Assembly: GCA_937967805.1 (NCBI GenBank)
Contig: CALBTC010000418.1
Location: 1-38,704 of the forward strand
Direction of reading: 5' to 3'
Source of the DNA: an uncultured Anaerolineaceae bacterium
Lineage (GTDB): Bacteria > Chloroflexota > Anaerolineae > Promineifilales > Promineifilaceae
Length of the DNA: 38,704 nt
This document shows, piece by piece, positions 7,807 to 15,585 of this stretch (the stretch's first letter is position 1; each line of letters starts with the position of its first letter). Under the pieces are notes generated by a model, which saw only the letters and a program-made list of their open reading frames with translations, was not told where the DNA came from and searched no databases. The position numbers and the translations under genes were made by a program.

Positions 7807-7891
7807 CGGTAATCCATGAGCGGTAATCCGTAATCGGTAATCGGTAAAAGGAACTGATAACCGATTACCGACCACCGTTTACCGAATACCG
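7807..7891. repeat. CGGTAATC repeat cluster, hairpin-forming
   Basis: CGGTAATC occurs at 7807, 7821 and 7835, with a fourth partial copy, followed by complementary arms TAACCGATTACCG (7858-7870) and further TTACCG units to 7891. The whole gap between cysS and rlmB is made of this element, which can fold into a long hairpin. A related copy lies at 36921-37010. Confidence 0.8.
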
Positions 7892-7892
7892 A

Positions 7893-9335
7893 TCATTCTA
7901 ATTTCCAGATCGTGCCATCCGCTCGATCTTCCAAAACCACGCCAAGCTCGCGCAGCTGGTCGCGGATCATGTCGCTGGTGGCCCAATCTTTGTTGGCCCT
8001 GGCCTGGGCGCGCAGCTCGATGAGCAGGCGGATGAGCCCGGCCTCCCGCTCGGCATCGCTGTCCTGCGCCGCCTCGTCGGGGATGATGCCCAACACGTCG
8101 CCGCCCAGTTCGTGGTAGAGGTTGTCCAGCGCGACGAGGGATTCCCGGCTCTGTGGATTTCCCTCGTTGAGTAAACTGTTCACCTGGCGGGTGTAATCTT
8201 GCAGCACGGCCAGGGCAGCGGGGGCGTTGAAGTCGTCGTTCATCTTTTCGATGAAGGCGGCTTTGGTTTTGTCGATAAGTTCCTGCACTTGTGTGGAGAT
8301 TTCGCTGGATACGGCCGTTCGCATTTGTTCCCGCACCAGCGTCACCGCTCCCCACAAACGCTGCCAACCTTTGGTCGCCGCTTCCACGGCCTCATTGGAA
8401 AAGTCGATGGGATTGCTGTAATGGCTGGACATAATAAAGGCGCGAATCGCTTCGGGCCGCCACTGCTCCAGCGCTTCTTTGATGGTCAGCGTATTGCCCA
8501 GGCTCTTGCTCATCTTCACGCCGTCCAGCGTCAGCGAGCCGGTAAGCATCCAGTAGCGGGCGAATGTTTCCCCATGCGCCGCTTCGCTTTGGGCAATTTC
8601 ACACTCGTTGTGGGGAAAAATATTGTCGATGCCGCCACCGTGAATGTCGAAGGTGGGGCCAAGGTATTTGTTGGCCATGGCCGAGCATTCCACGTGCCAG
8701 CCGGGAAAGCCATCGCCCCAGGGACTGGGCCAGCGCAAAATGTGTTCCGGCTCCGCTTTTTTCCACAGGGCAAAGTCGGCCGGATGGCGCTTTTCGCTGC
8801 GCACCGCTTCACGTGAGCCTTCTTCCTGGTCTTCGATGACACGGCCGCTGAGCTTGCCATACTCCGAATAGGAGGTGACATCGAAGTAGACGGAGCCATC
8901 GACTTCGTAGGCGTGGCCTTTGTCGATAAGTTCCTGCACCATGCCGATTTGCTCAGGGATGTGGCCGCTGGCGCGCGGGCTGATGTCGGGCCGCTGCACG
9001 CCCAGGGCGTCCATGTCGGCAAAGTAGCCGCGCATGTAGGTTTCTACCACCTGCATAGGCAGGGCGGAAAGCTCTTCTGCCTTGCGCAAAACGCGGTCTT
9101 CACCGGTAGCCAGCATGTGGCCCACGTCGGTGATGTTTTGCACGTACAGCACATCATAGCCAATGTAGCGCAGGTAGCGCACAATCACATCAAAACTGAC
9201 GTAGGTTTTGGCGTGGCCGATGTGGGAATGATCATAGACGGTAGGCCCGCAGACGTACATTTTGATACGGCCGTCTTCCAGCGGCACAAACTTTTCTTTC
9301 TCACGAGTGAGGACATTGTAAATTTTCAGTGACAT
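7893..9335 (-). CDS. cysS: Cysteinyl-tRNA synthetase
   Basis: Class I aminoacyl-tRNA synthetase charging tRNA-Cys, 480 residues from this start. Visible are the Cys-Gly-Pro-Thr-Val-Tyr zinc/active-site motif, the His-Ile-Gly-His signature, Gly-Trp-His-Val-Glu-Cys-Ser-Ala-Met and His-Asn-Glu-Cys zinc ligands, and Lys-Met-Ser-Lys-Ser. The DALR anticodon-binding domain follows after about residue 340. A CGGAG 7 bases before the ATG at 9335 fixes the start; an ATG seven codons earlier would place that ribosome binding site inside the gene. It follows gltX with a 112-base gap filled by a long inverted repeat. Confidence 0.97.
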   Translation of the reverse strand: MSLKIYNVLTREKEKFVPLEDGRIKMYVCGPTVYDHSHIGHAKTYVSFDVIVRYLRYIGYDVLYVQNITDVGHMLATGEDRVLRKAEELSALPMQVVETYMRGYFADMDALGVQRPDISPRASGHIPEQIGMVQELIDKGHAYEVDGSVYFDVTSYSEYGKLSGRVIEDQEEGSREAVRSEKRHPADFALWKKAEPEHILRWPSPWGDGFPGWHVECSAMANKYLGPTFDIHGGGIDNIFPHNECEIAQSEAAHGETFARYWMLTGSLTLDGVKMSKSLGNTLTIKEALEQWRPEAIRAFIMSSHYSNPIDFSNEAVEAATKGWQRLWGAVTLVREQMRTAVSSEISTQVQELIDKTKAAFIEKMNDDFNAPAALAVLQDYTRQVNSLLNEGNPQSRESLVALDNLYHELGGDVLGIIPDEAAQDSDAEREAGLIRLLIELRAQARANKDWATSDMIRDQLRELGVVLEDRADGTIWKLE

Positions 9336-9363
9336 ACAAACTCCGGATTTGGCCACAGCATGA

Positions 9364-9422
9364 AGATTGGACCAATTTTGCTTTAATTAGCGCAAATTTT
9401 TTGCATCAAATTGGTCCAATCT
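9364..9422. repeat. 15-bp perfect inverted repeat between gltX and cysS
   Basis: Arms AGATTGGACCAATTT (9364-9378) and AAATTGGTCCAATCT (9408-9422) enclose a 29-base loop that itself has complementary GCAAA/TTTGC segments. It lies in the gltX-cysS leader on the minus strand. It has no T-run and no T-box hallmarks, so I read it as a dispersed palindromic element that may modulate read-through. Confidence 0.8.
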
Positions 9423-9447
9423 GCTCCAGGGTCTCTGTGGCAATTTT

Positions 9448-10803
9448 CTATAATCGTAGCGCATTGGCGATGCGCTGCAAGGTACGGTTTTTGCCCAGGA
9501 TGGCCATGATTTCGGCCAGGGGCGGGCCGCCCGTCTGCCCGGTGAGCGCGGCGCGAATGGGATGAAAAACGGCCGGCGGTTTCCAGCCGTTGCTCTCTTT
9601 AAAGCTTTGGCGCAATCCCTGCAAAATGCTTTGCGCGGTGGCTTCATCCAGCAGCACCACGTGGGCCAGCTCGGCCACCAGCCGCGTGAGCACCGGCCGA
9701 GCCGATTCGCCTTGCAGCGCAGCCTGGGCCTCTTCTGTCAGTTCAAAATTATCGGCAAAGGCCCACTCGGCGGCATCGACGGCGTCTTCCAGCTTGTACA
9801 GGCCGTCGCGGATGACGGCCGTTACCCTTACCAGCCATTCATCCTGCATGGGCAGTTCATCGTAGACGTCTTCTAGGAACGGCCGTATCAACTCTGCCAA
9901 TTTTTCATTACTGAGCCGCTGCATGTACTGCCGGTTCAGCCAGTTCAGCTTGTCCCAATCAAACGTTGACGGGCTGGGGGAGAGTCGCTCCAGCCGAAAC
10001 TGCTGGCGCACCTCCCATTTGTCTATTATTTCCTGGCCGCTGTTCGGCGTCCAGCCGAGCAGCAGCAAATAGTTGAACAGGGCTGCGGGCAGGTAACCGG
10101 CCGTCTGGAAGTCGGCCATCAGGTAGCCGCCTTCGGGATCACGCTTTTTTAATTTCTGCCCTCGCCGGTTGAGAATGAGCGGCAAATGGACCCAGACCGG
10201 TTCGGGCCAGCCCATCGCCTTGTAAAGCTGGATGTGAATGGGTGAGGACGGTATCCAATCTTCACCGCGCACCACGTGGGTGATGCCCATGTCATGATCG
10301 TCGGTGACGGTAGCCAGATGGTAAAGGGGCTCGCCATTGCTGCGCACGATGACGGGGTCTTGCAGACGGCCGTTGTCAAACCGTATTTCGCCCCGAATAG
10401 CATCGTGCAAGACAGTTTCGCCTGTCTTGGGCAGGCGCAGCCGCAGCGGATTGCCGCCGGCGCTGGCGGGCTGGTCGGGATTATCGCCGTAGTAGGCGTG
10501 CCCTTCATCTACCAGTTTTTCGACGGTGCGTTGGTGAAACGGCCGTCGCTCTGACTGCACATACGGCCCAAAGTCGCCGCCAATATCTGGCCCTTCATCC
10601 CAATCCAGCCCCAGCCAGTTGAGTGCATCAAAAATCAGTTGGGTGGCTTCAGGTGTGTTGCGGGCGACATCGGTGTCCTCCAGGCGAATGATGAAGTCCC
10701 CTTTAAGGGCACGCGACAAGGCCCAGCAAAAAACGGCCGTGTGCACGTTCCCCACGTGCACCGGCCCGGTGGGGCTGGGAGCAAAACGCAATCGGGCAAC
10801 CAT
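9448..10803 (-). CDS. gltX: Glutamyl-tRNA synthetase
   Basis: Class I synthetase of 451 residues. The N-terminal Arg-Phe-Ala-Pro-Ser-Pro-Thr-Gly-Pro-Val-His-Val-Gly-Asn carries the HIGH-type signature, and Ile-Ile-Arg-Leu-Glu-Asp-Thr-Asp is the glutamate site. The KMSKS-equivalent reads Lys-Leu-Lys-Lys-Arg rather than the usual Lys-Leu-Ser-Lys-Arg. The zinc-finger cysteines found in some GluRS are absent (Tyr-Tyr-Gly-Asp in that region). The all-helical anticodon domain occupies the C-terminal third. The ATG overlaps the TAA of the preceding PIN-TRAM gene by one base (TAATG). Whether it is discriminating for tRNA-Glu versus tRNA-Gln cannot be told. Confidence 0.96.
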   Translation of the reverse strand: MVARLRFAPSPTGPVHVGNVHTAVFCWALSRALKGDFIIRLEDTDVARNTPEATQLIFDALNWLGLDWDEGPDIGGDFGPYVQSERRPFHQRTVEKLVDEGHAYYGDNPDQPASAGGNPLRLRLPKTGETVLHDAIRGEIRFDNGRLQDPVIVRSNGEPLYHLATVTDDHDMGITHVVRGEDWIPSSPIHIQLYKAMGWPEPVWVHLPLILNRRGQKLKKRDPEGGYLMADFQTAGYLPAALFNYLLLLGWTPNSGQEIIDKWEVRQQFRLERLSPSPSTFDWDKLNWLNRQYMQRLSNEKLAELIRPFLEDVYDELPMQDEWLVRVTAVIRDGLYKLEDAVDAAEWAFADNFELTEEAQAALQGESARPVLTRLVAELAHVVLLDEATAQSILQGLRQSFKESNGWKPPAVFHPIRAALTGQTGGPPLAEIMAILGKNRTLQRIANALRL

Positions 10804-11852
10804 TATGGTTTGGCAAAGATCATGCGGCCGGCAGAGGTTTGCAGCACCTTGGTGACGGTGACGTTGAGCGTTTTGTTGATGAGTTCACGGCCGTCTTCCA
10901 CCACCACCATTGTGCCATCCTGCAAAAAGCCTACCCCCTGGTCCGATTCGCGCCCTTCCTGGATGATCTTGACCTTGAGCTCTTCGCCCGGCAATGAGGT
11001 AATCTTCACTGCGTTGGCCAGATCGTTGATGTTGAGGACGGTGACGCCTTGCAGTTCGGCCACGCGGTTGAGGTTGTAATCGTTGGTCATGATGGGGCAG
11101 CGCAGGTGGCGGGCCAGGGCCACCAGCTTGCTGTCGGCGTCGCGCACTTCGCTTACGTCCATATCGGTGATTTGGGTGAGCACAGGCGAGTCGTTTTGTA
11201 ACTGGCCAAGCACCTCCAATCCCAGGCGGCCACGGCCGCGGCGCAGCGGATCGGCGCTGTCGGCGATGTGCTGCAATTCGGACAAAATAAAGTTAGGGAT
11301 GAGCAGCGTGGCGCGGATAAACCCGGTCTTGCTGATGTCGGCGATACGGCCGTCAATAATCACGCTGGTATCCAGCAAAATAAATTGATCATTCTCACCG
11401 TTGCCGGTTGGTTCCACGTTGGTTGTCAGCGGCATACGGAGGCCGCTGAAAAACGCCTGTAAATCGTTTTGGCGAGAAACCAGAATGACCACGCTCAGAT
11501 AACAAAGTACCCCCGCTGCAACCAGCGGCAAGATTTGGCGGAAGGGGGGGCCAAGCAGCGCCAGCGGCAAGGATAAAAGGGCTGCCGCTACCAATCCGAT
11601 GAACAAACCAAGCACGATGGCGATAAGCCGCTCGGCCGGCATTTTGGCTAACCGGTTACTGATGTGGCGTAACGGCCGTATCGTAATGTAAGGTGTGAGG
11701 ACCAGACCAATCAAAAAGCCCAGCAGGGCAAAAACAATAACATATCCTTCCGGCGAGATTTCCACAAAATGGGCTATCCAGTTTCCCATAAAACCGCCGC
11801 CCACGCTGCCGGCAATAGCGCCCGCGATACGAAAAATAAATTCAGTACTCAT
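10803..11852 (-). CDS. Membrane-anchored PIN-TRAM domain protein (YacL type)
   Basis: A protein of 349 residues equivalent to Bacillus YacL. Four hydrophobic helices (about 5-140) are followed by a PIN nuclease domain with acidic residues in Leu-Leu-Asp-Thr-Ser-Val-Ile-Ile-Asp-Gly-Arg, Arg-Asp-Ala-Asp-Ser-Lys and Thr-Asn-Asp-Tyr-Asn, then a C-terminal TRAM RNA-binding domain (about 285-349). It is likely a membrane-bound RNase or RNA-binding protein. I start at the ATG at 11852, with GAAGGA 11 bases upstream, not at the in-frame codon 18 residues earlier. It is the first gene of the gltX-cysS-rlmB cluster, overlapping gltX by one base. Confidence 0.88.
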   Translation of the reverse strand: MSTEFIFRIAGAIAGSVGGGFMGNWIAHFVEISPEGYVIVFALLGFLIGLVLTPYITIRPLRHISNRLAKMPAERLIAIVLGLFIGLVAAALLSLPLALLGPPFRQILPLVAAGVLCYLSVVILVSRQNDLQAFFSGLRMPLTTNVEPTGNGENDQFILLDTSVIIDGRIADISKTGFIRATLLIPNFILSELQHIADSADPLRRGRGRLGLEVLGQLQNDSPVLTQITDMDVSEVRDADSKLVALARHLRCPIMTNDYNLNRVAELQGVTVLNINDLANAVKITSLPGEELKVKIIQEGRESDQGVGFLQDGTMVVVEDGRELINKTLNVTVTKVLQTSAGRMIFAKP

Positions 11853-12576
11853 AAAAATAAGTCCTTCTCTGAACTGTAATTCTACAGGACCGGTGGTTTT
11901 GACCACCTTGCCCAGGCTCAGCCGAGAAACAAAAAAAGATGAATATACCTATTTCTTAATAAATGGTACATTCACCTCATTGAGATTTGTTTGATGCGCT
12001 TCCGGTAAATGATTTGATTAATAAAAACTGCTGCCCGGATTTATGGATTCGCTGTGGTTTTTAGCAAAAGACCTGCAAAAACTTCGGCTTACAAAAATAA
12101 TGACCAACGATTTTGAAAGATGATTTCTTGAAATTTAGCTCGCTAGCTATCATAAAGGGTTGATTTGTGTTTGGCAGGTTGCGCAAGGGACAAAGCTACG
12201 ATGAATTTCAACAGTTTGGACACACCAGGTAAATAAAACAAATGGATAAAATGTGTCTTGTAGCTGGCTGAATCAATAAGATTTGCTTTTTTCAAGTTAG
12301 TAGAAGACAAAAATGGTCTCTACATCGTTTCATCTTTACATCATGCATCAACAAAAATAATAAGGGAATGAAACCATAATATTTTTCTGTGTTGATGGTA
12401 TCACAGGGGGTATGAAGCGGCAATATAGACCTGCTGCTTTTCCTTCTTCTTTAAGTTGTAATTATGAAGTTGTTGCCTCAATCGTAGCAGCCGCCCACCT
12501 ATGACTCTCTCTCTTTAAGATGGACGGCTGCCGGAAAGCTGTCCGCACAATTCCTTGAACCTATGGTGGACACTCA
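11853..12576. other. AT-rich gap without a recognisable gene
   Basis: A 724-base stretch, clearly richer in A+T than the flanks, with no sizeable reading frame on either strand. The right end of this gap, near 11853-11990, is the leader of the PIN-TRAM gene. Two foldable elements are visible: CATCAACA and TGTTGATG arms around 12345-12396, and GCAGCCG (12487-12493) with CGGCTGC (12525-12531) plus five further pairs around an AG-repeat loop. The latter could close the transcript of the minus-strand membrane-protein gene. The rest may be a decayed gene or a regulatory region; I see nothing I can identify. Confidence 0.5.
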
Positions 12577-13350
12577 CTAACGACGCAGTCGCGGTGAGTT
12601 TTTACCCGGTGCGCGCATTTCAGTGCGTTGTGGTGAATGCGTGGGGTTGGGTGGTGTTTGTCTGTTGGGACGGCCGTTTCCCTCAACCGGTCTGGCGCGC
12701 ATTGGCGCTGTGGTGGGTCGTAACGGCCGTCCCCCAGCAGGCTTGCGCCGAACAGGTAGGGAAGATGACGGACCCTGTCCGGCCAAAGTTGCGTGCCTGC
12801 CTGGACGCTGCAACAGCGAACCGGCAAACATATATTCCCCCGCCACAGAGATGGCCCCAATAAACAAAATGCGTGTCAGCCAGACCAGCGTAGCCACAAA
12901 AAAGGGCACCCAGCGCAGCAGCTGTTCCCGGCTAAGCACTTCATTGCCAAATTCATGCGACAGCAGCGTAAGCGAGATTGCCCACCAGGTCATAATGGCG
13001 TTCATGGTCGCCCCCAGTAACCAGGCACCCATGAGGTACCAGACGGCCGTTGGCTCATTTTTGCCGCGTTCCGGAGTGAACAAACGGGCCAGCCCGGCAA
13101 AGTCGATGGCGCAAAAAGCAATCGCCAAAATGGTGGCCCAGCCAACCCCGGCAAAGCGAACATCCCCCAGTAAATTGCTGAGGGCATACCGTGTCGTATC
13201 AAAGTTAAACAGTTCAAAAGCCACCAGCGCCACCACCAAGATGACCCCCATGATGCTTTTTTGCGGTAAGTTCAGGCCCAGCAGCTCATTGCTGACAGAC
13301 ATTTGCGGGCGTGGCTTCCCACTGCCGTTTTGAGCGCCCTGCGTTTCCAT
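12577..13350 (-). CDS. Uncharacterised membrane protein with a basic Pro/Arg-rich tail
   Basis: A 257-residue protein I do not recognise. After a polar N-terminus (1-33), four to five hydrophobic helices follow (about 34-52, 66-92, 100-125, 145-170). The last 85 residues are low-complexity, rich in Arg, Pro and Gly, probably cytoplasmic and disordered, perhaps nucleic-acid or membrane-surface binding. Two ACGGCCGT octamers fall within the tail and a third in the helix region. The start has AGGAG eight bases upstream. It is divergent from the DinB-like gene. No function is claimed. Confidence 0.65.
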   Translation of the reverse strand: METQGAQNGSGKPRPQMSVSNELLGLNLPQKSIMGVILVVALVAFELFNFDTTRYALSNLLGDVRFAGVGWATILAIAFCAIDFAGLARLFTPERGKNEPTAVWYLMGAWLLGATMNAIMTWWAISLTLLSHEFGNEVLSREQLLRWVPFFVATLVWLTRILFIGAISVAGEYMFAGSLLQRPGRHATLAGQGPSSSLPVRRKPAGGRPLRPTTAPMRARPVEGNGRPNRQTPPNPTHSPQRTEMRAPGKNSPRLRR

Positions 13351-13470
13351 TTTCTTTCTCCTGAAACAGAAAATCCCGAACCGTCTGGTTCGCTTCCTAA
13401 GTTACCTCTATTCTCTTTTCTCTTTATTTTTTAGTGCCCCCATTTTGTCGAATTGTTTAGAAAGAGGAGG

Positions 13471-13505
13471 GTGGGGCTGGCAAGGGTCGCACTTGCCAAC
13501 CCCAC
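13471..13505. repeat. 14-bp inverted repeat, REP-like
   Basis: GTGGGGCTGGCAAG (13471-13484) pairs with CTTGCCAACCCCAC (13492-13505) with a single G-T wobble and a 7-base loop. It lies in the divergent gap between the membrane protein and the DinB-like gene, so it terminates neither of them; a dispersed palindrome is the best reading. Confidence 0.75.
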
Positions 13506-13581
13506 GTTTTGGGGGGAAGAGGGTATGTGTTGAGAAGAGGGAAGAGGGTTCCGTATGTCTGCTAGGGATATTAGCACGCAT

Positions 13582-13609
13582 GTTCTAATTTGTCAAATGA
13601 AATTAGAAC
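13582..13609. promoter_or_regulatory. Symmetrical operator-like site upstream of the DinB-like gene
   Basis: GTTCTAATTT (13582-13591) and AAATTAGAAC (13600-13609) are exact complements separated by 8 bases. The second arm overlaps a possible -35 (TTAGAA) placed 18 bases before TATGCT (13628-13633). Such a site suits a dimeric repressor. GTTCT/AGAAC half-sites are reminiscent of LexA boxes, but the spacing is not one I can match to a known family. Confidence 0.4.
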
Positions 13610-13715
13610 GAATTTGCGATTTGGTGGTATGCTACTTTACTATCTTTACGGCCGTTAGCCGGCAGCCCTAAACTACGCCATAATGACTGCGTATTTGTTA
13701 AATTGGAGGAATAAA

Positions 13716-14225
13716 ATGGATGTAAAAACGGTCATCACATCGCAATATTTGGCCAGCCTGGAAATGATGAAAGAAGTTGTGACTAAATGCCCCGATGAAG
13801 TATGGCGCAATCGGAAACCTACCAACCAGTTTTGGCATGTGGTCTACCACGCACTCTTTTATACCCATCTTTACCTACAGCCCCAGGAGGCGGACTTCAC
13901 GCCGTGGTCCAAACATCGCCGCAACCTCAATGCTTTTGAGCCGCCCCCTTGGGCACCTGAAGAAGAGGTTGAACCGGGAGAGCCATTCAGCCAGACGGAA
14001 ATATTAGATTACCTTGCCTTGTGCCAGCAGGAAGTGCATGCTCAACTCAGCAATCTTGACCTGGAAGCTGCCTCTGGCTTCGACTGGATTCCCCTTAACA
14101 AGCTGGAATTGCAATTTTACAATATCCGCCATTTGCAGCATCATGTGGGTGAACTAAGCCAGCGTCTATGGGCTGAAGCAGGAATTGAATCCGGTTGGGT
14201 CGGTCATTCTCCCAAGCATCAATGA
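13716..14225 (+). CDS. DinB-superfamily protein
   Basis: A 169-residue four-helix-bundle protein of the DinB/YfiT superfamily, whose members are metal-binding, often thiol-dependent transferases or stress proteins. Putative metal ligands are His in Phe-Trp-His-Val-Val-Tyr-His and the C-terminal His-Leu-Gln-His-His-Val-Gly-Glu, the usual DinB pattern. GGAGGA seven bases upstream fixes the ATG at 13716; an ATG 11 codons earlier lacks this signal. The gene overlaps the following methyltransferase start (ATGA), so the two proteins are probably made together. The reaction is unknown. Confidence 0.8.
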   Translation: MDVKTVITSQYLASLEMMKEVVTKCPDEVWRNRKPTNQFWHVVYHALFYTHLYLQPQEADFTPWSKHRRNLNAFEPPPWAPEEEVEPGEPFSQTEILDYLALCQQEVHAQLSNLDLEAASGFDWIPLNKLELQFYNIRHLQHHVGELSQRLWAEAGIESGWVGHSPKHQ

Positions 14226-15064
14226 ACCGTTCATCAGTCTGGCAGCAGGCGCAGTCTGAAGAGCTCAACTGCTGGGTGCAAATATCACACAAACTCCACA
14301 GCGAACTGTACATCGAACGAAAGAAGGCGTATTGGCGGCGCATTTTGCACAAAGCGGGACTATCGGCCGAATCACTAACCGATCAATCTATCATCGAGGT
14401 GGGCGCAGGTCCTAGCGGTATTTTCCTGCTATTCCCCAACAAGTCAGATTTTGTCACGCTGGACCCGCTCAATGATGCGTACAGGCGGCTGGCACCGCAT
14501 CTCTTTCACCAGCAAATGACGATTGCTGCGCCCCTCGAAAGCTTTGTCTCTGAACAGACGTTTGACACCGTCTTTGCCATCAACTGCATCGATCACAGTG
14601 ATGACATTGAGCTGTTTGTGGCGAAGCTGGCCTTGCTGTGTGGTGCGAGGGGAACGGCCGTTCTCGCCGTGAACTGCCACCAACACTACTGGAGCGAATG
14701 GATCTGGCAGCGCTTCCAGGCCATTTTAGAGCCGCATCATCCTTACCACTTCACCGAAGCCAACTACGCCAGGCTGCTGACCCCGCATTTCAACATCGTC
14801 CGCGTGGCGGATATTGAAGAAGATGTTATCTGGATCAACAATGAAACCAGCGACCGAAAGATTCCGCCTCCAGCCGATGAACGCACACCCCGGTCGCAGC
14901 GCTCGCCAGGGAGGCGGCTGTGGCCAGCGCTTGTTTCGGGTCGTGCTTTAGCGGTGCTGTTTATGCGCTTCCTGGCGCTGTTGGGTTGGCCAGCACACGA
15001 TTTTACGGGGAACGGCCGTTCCCTCTACCGGCACAAACTATTTGTCCTCCAGCCAAAATCTTAA
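14222..15064 (+). CDS. Class I SAM-dependent methyltransferase
   Basis: About 280 residues with a Rossmann methyltransferase core. Motif I is Ile-Ile-Glu-Val-Gly-Ala-Gly-Pro-Ser-Gly, followed by Thr-Leu-Asp-Pro-Leu (the acidic residue binding the SAM ribose) and Phe-Asp-Thr-Val-Phe-Ala-Ile-Asn-Cys-Ile-Asp-His. After about residue 215 there is a basic linker (Arg-Thr-Pro-Arg-Ser-Gln-Arg) and a hydrophobic stretch that may attach it to the membrane. Translation is coupled to the DinB-like gene through an ATGA overlap. The substrate is not recognisable. Confidence 0.8.
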   Translation: MNRSSVWQQAQSEELNCWVQISHKLHSELYIERKKAYWRRILHKAGLSAESLTDQSIIEVGAGPSGIFLLFPNKSDFVTLDPLNDAYRRLAPHLFHQQMTIAAPLESFVSEQTFDTVFAINCIDHSDDIELFVAKLALLCGARGTAVLAVNCHQHYWSEWIWQRFQAILEPHHPYHFTEANYARLLTPHFNIVRVADIEEDVIWINNETSDRKIPPPADERTPRSQRSPGRRLWPALVSGRALAVLFMRFLALLGWPAHDFTGNGRSLYRHKLFVLQPKS

Positions 15065-15082
15065 CCAACCTTGTTGATGTAT

Positions 15083-15148
15083 TACAACAATTAGTACTTG
15101 ACTTAATCCTAGTTTTGTTGTATTGTTGCAACAGTTAGAATTGTTGTA
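15083..15148 (+). promoter_or_regulatory. Promoter with multiple TTGTTGTA operator repeats
   Basis: -35 TTGACT (15098-15103), a 17-base spacer and -10 TATTGT (15121-15126) form a good sigma-70 promoter. Overlapping it are TACAACAATT (15083-15092), TTGTTGTA (15115-15122), the palindrome TGTTGCAACA (15124-15133) and AATTGTTGTA (15139-15148), the last exactly complementary to the first. The arrangement suggests cooperative binding, probably by the HTH protein encoded just downstream. Confidence 0.68.
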
Positions 15149-15195
15149 GTATCCCGCATTAGTGAGGATGCTTCTTCAGTAAAACATGAGAAGCA

Positions 15196-15408
15196 ATGAG
15201 TAAAGACGATTTATTAGAAAATTATGCGGGCGTGGCGGAGGTCAGCAAGCGGCTCAATATTCATCCGGAATCAGTCCGCCGCCTCATCCGCCAGGGAAAA
15301 CTGCCAGCCATCAAGTTTGGCAACAAGTGGCTGGTAGAAAAAGCGACACTTGACCAATATGCCAGCCGGTATGATCCTCGGCCTGGTAACAAAGCAACAT
15401 TGCTTTAA
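15196..15408 (+). CDS. Small helix-turn-helix DNA-binding protein, excisionase/MerR-like fold
   Basis: A 70-residue protein consisting of one winged-helix domain: Tyr-Ala-Gly-Val-Ala-Glu-Val-Ser-Lys-Arg-Leu-Asn-Ile-His-Pro-Glu-Ser-Val-Arg-Arg followed by Gly-Lys-Leu-Pro-Ala-Ile-Lys-Phe-Gly-Asn-Lys-Trp. This is the HTH_17 (excisionase-family) pattern shared with BldC-type regulators. No integrase, recombinase or attachment site is near, so a chromosomal regulator is more likely than a true excisionase. It probably acts at the repeat-rich promoter immediately upstream. It is followed by a strong hairpin (15414-15464) and then ftsZ. Confidence 0.8.
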   Translation: MSKDDLLENYAGVAEVSKRLNIHPESVRRLIRQGKLPAIKFGNKWLVEKATLDQYASRYDPRPGNKATLL

Positions 15409-15413
15409 CCATT

Positions 15414-15464
15414 GAGGGGATGGGGTGAACTCGGGAAGAGATTACTGTTCACCCCATTGCCCTC
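15414..15464 (+). terminator. Strong hairpin after the HTH gene
   Basis: GAGGG plus ATGGGGTGAAC pairs with GTTCACCCCAT plus CCCTC across a 16-base loop, about 16 base pairs with one bulge. It begins six bases after the HTH stop codon. The tail ATGTTTGAT is only weakly T-rich, so termination is probable but not certain. Confidence 0.55.
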
Positions 15465-15482
15465 ATGTTTGATCTGTACGAA

Positions 15483-15569
15483 GGATGCGTTTACAAATAA
15501 ATTTTTATAGAGAAACGCATCCGCAAGGTTTGCCCATTTACCAAAGCTAAAGTTGAAAATGGGCAAACC
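15483..15569 (+). other. Two tandem hairpins in the ftsZ leader
   Basis: GGATGCGTTT (15483-15492) pairs with AAACGCATCC (15513-15522), and GGTTTGCCCATTT (15527-15539) pairs with AAATGGGCAAACC (15557-15569). Both are perfect, the second ending just before the GAGGG ribosome binding site of ftsZ. They could be a structured 5' leader controlling ftsZ or dispersed palindromes. Confidence 0.6.
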
Positions 15570-15585
15570 GTAAGAGGGTATTCAC

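Noticed and set aside
7807..7875. N-terminal extension of RlmB starting at a GTG at 7875
   Set aside because: The added residues come from the CGGTAATC repeat and are unlike the family.
9336..9447. T-box or other amino-acid-responsive leader before cysS
   Set aside because: No T-box sequence or specifier loop is seen; only a perfect palindrome, better explained as a dispersed repeat.
15196..15408. Prophage or integrative element marked by the excisionase-like gene
   Set aside because: No integrase, structural genes, attachment duplications or composition shift are found around it.
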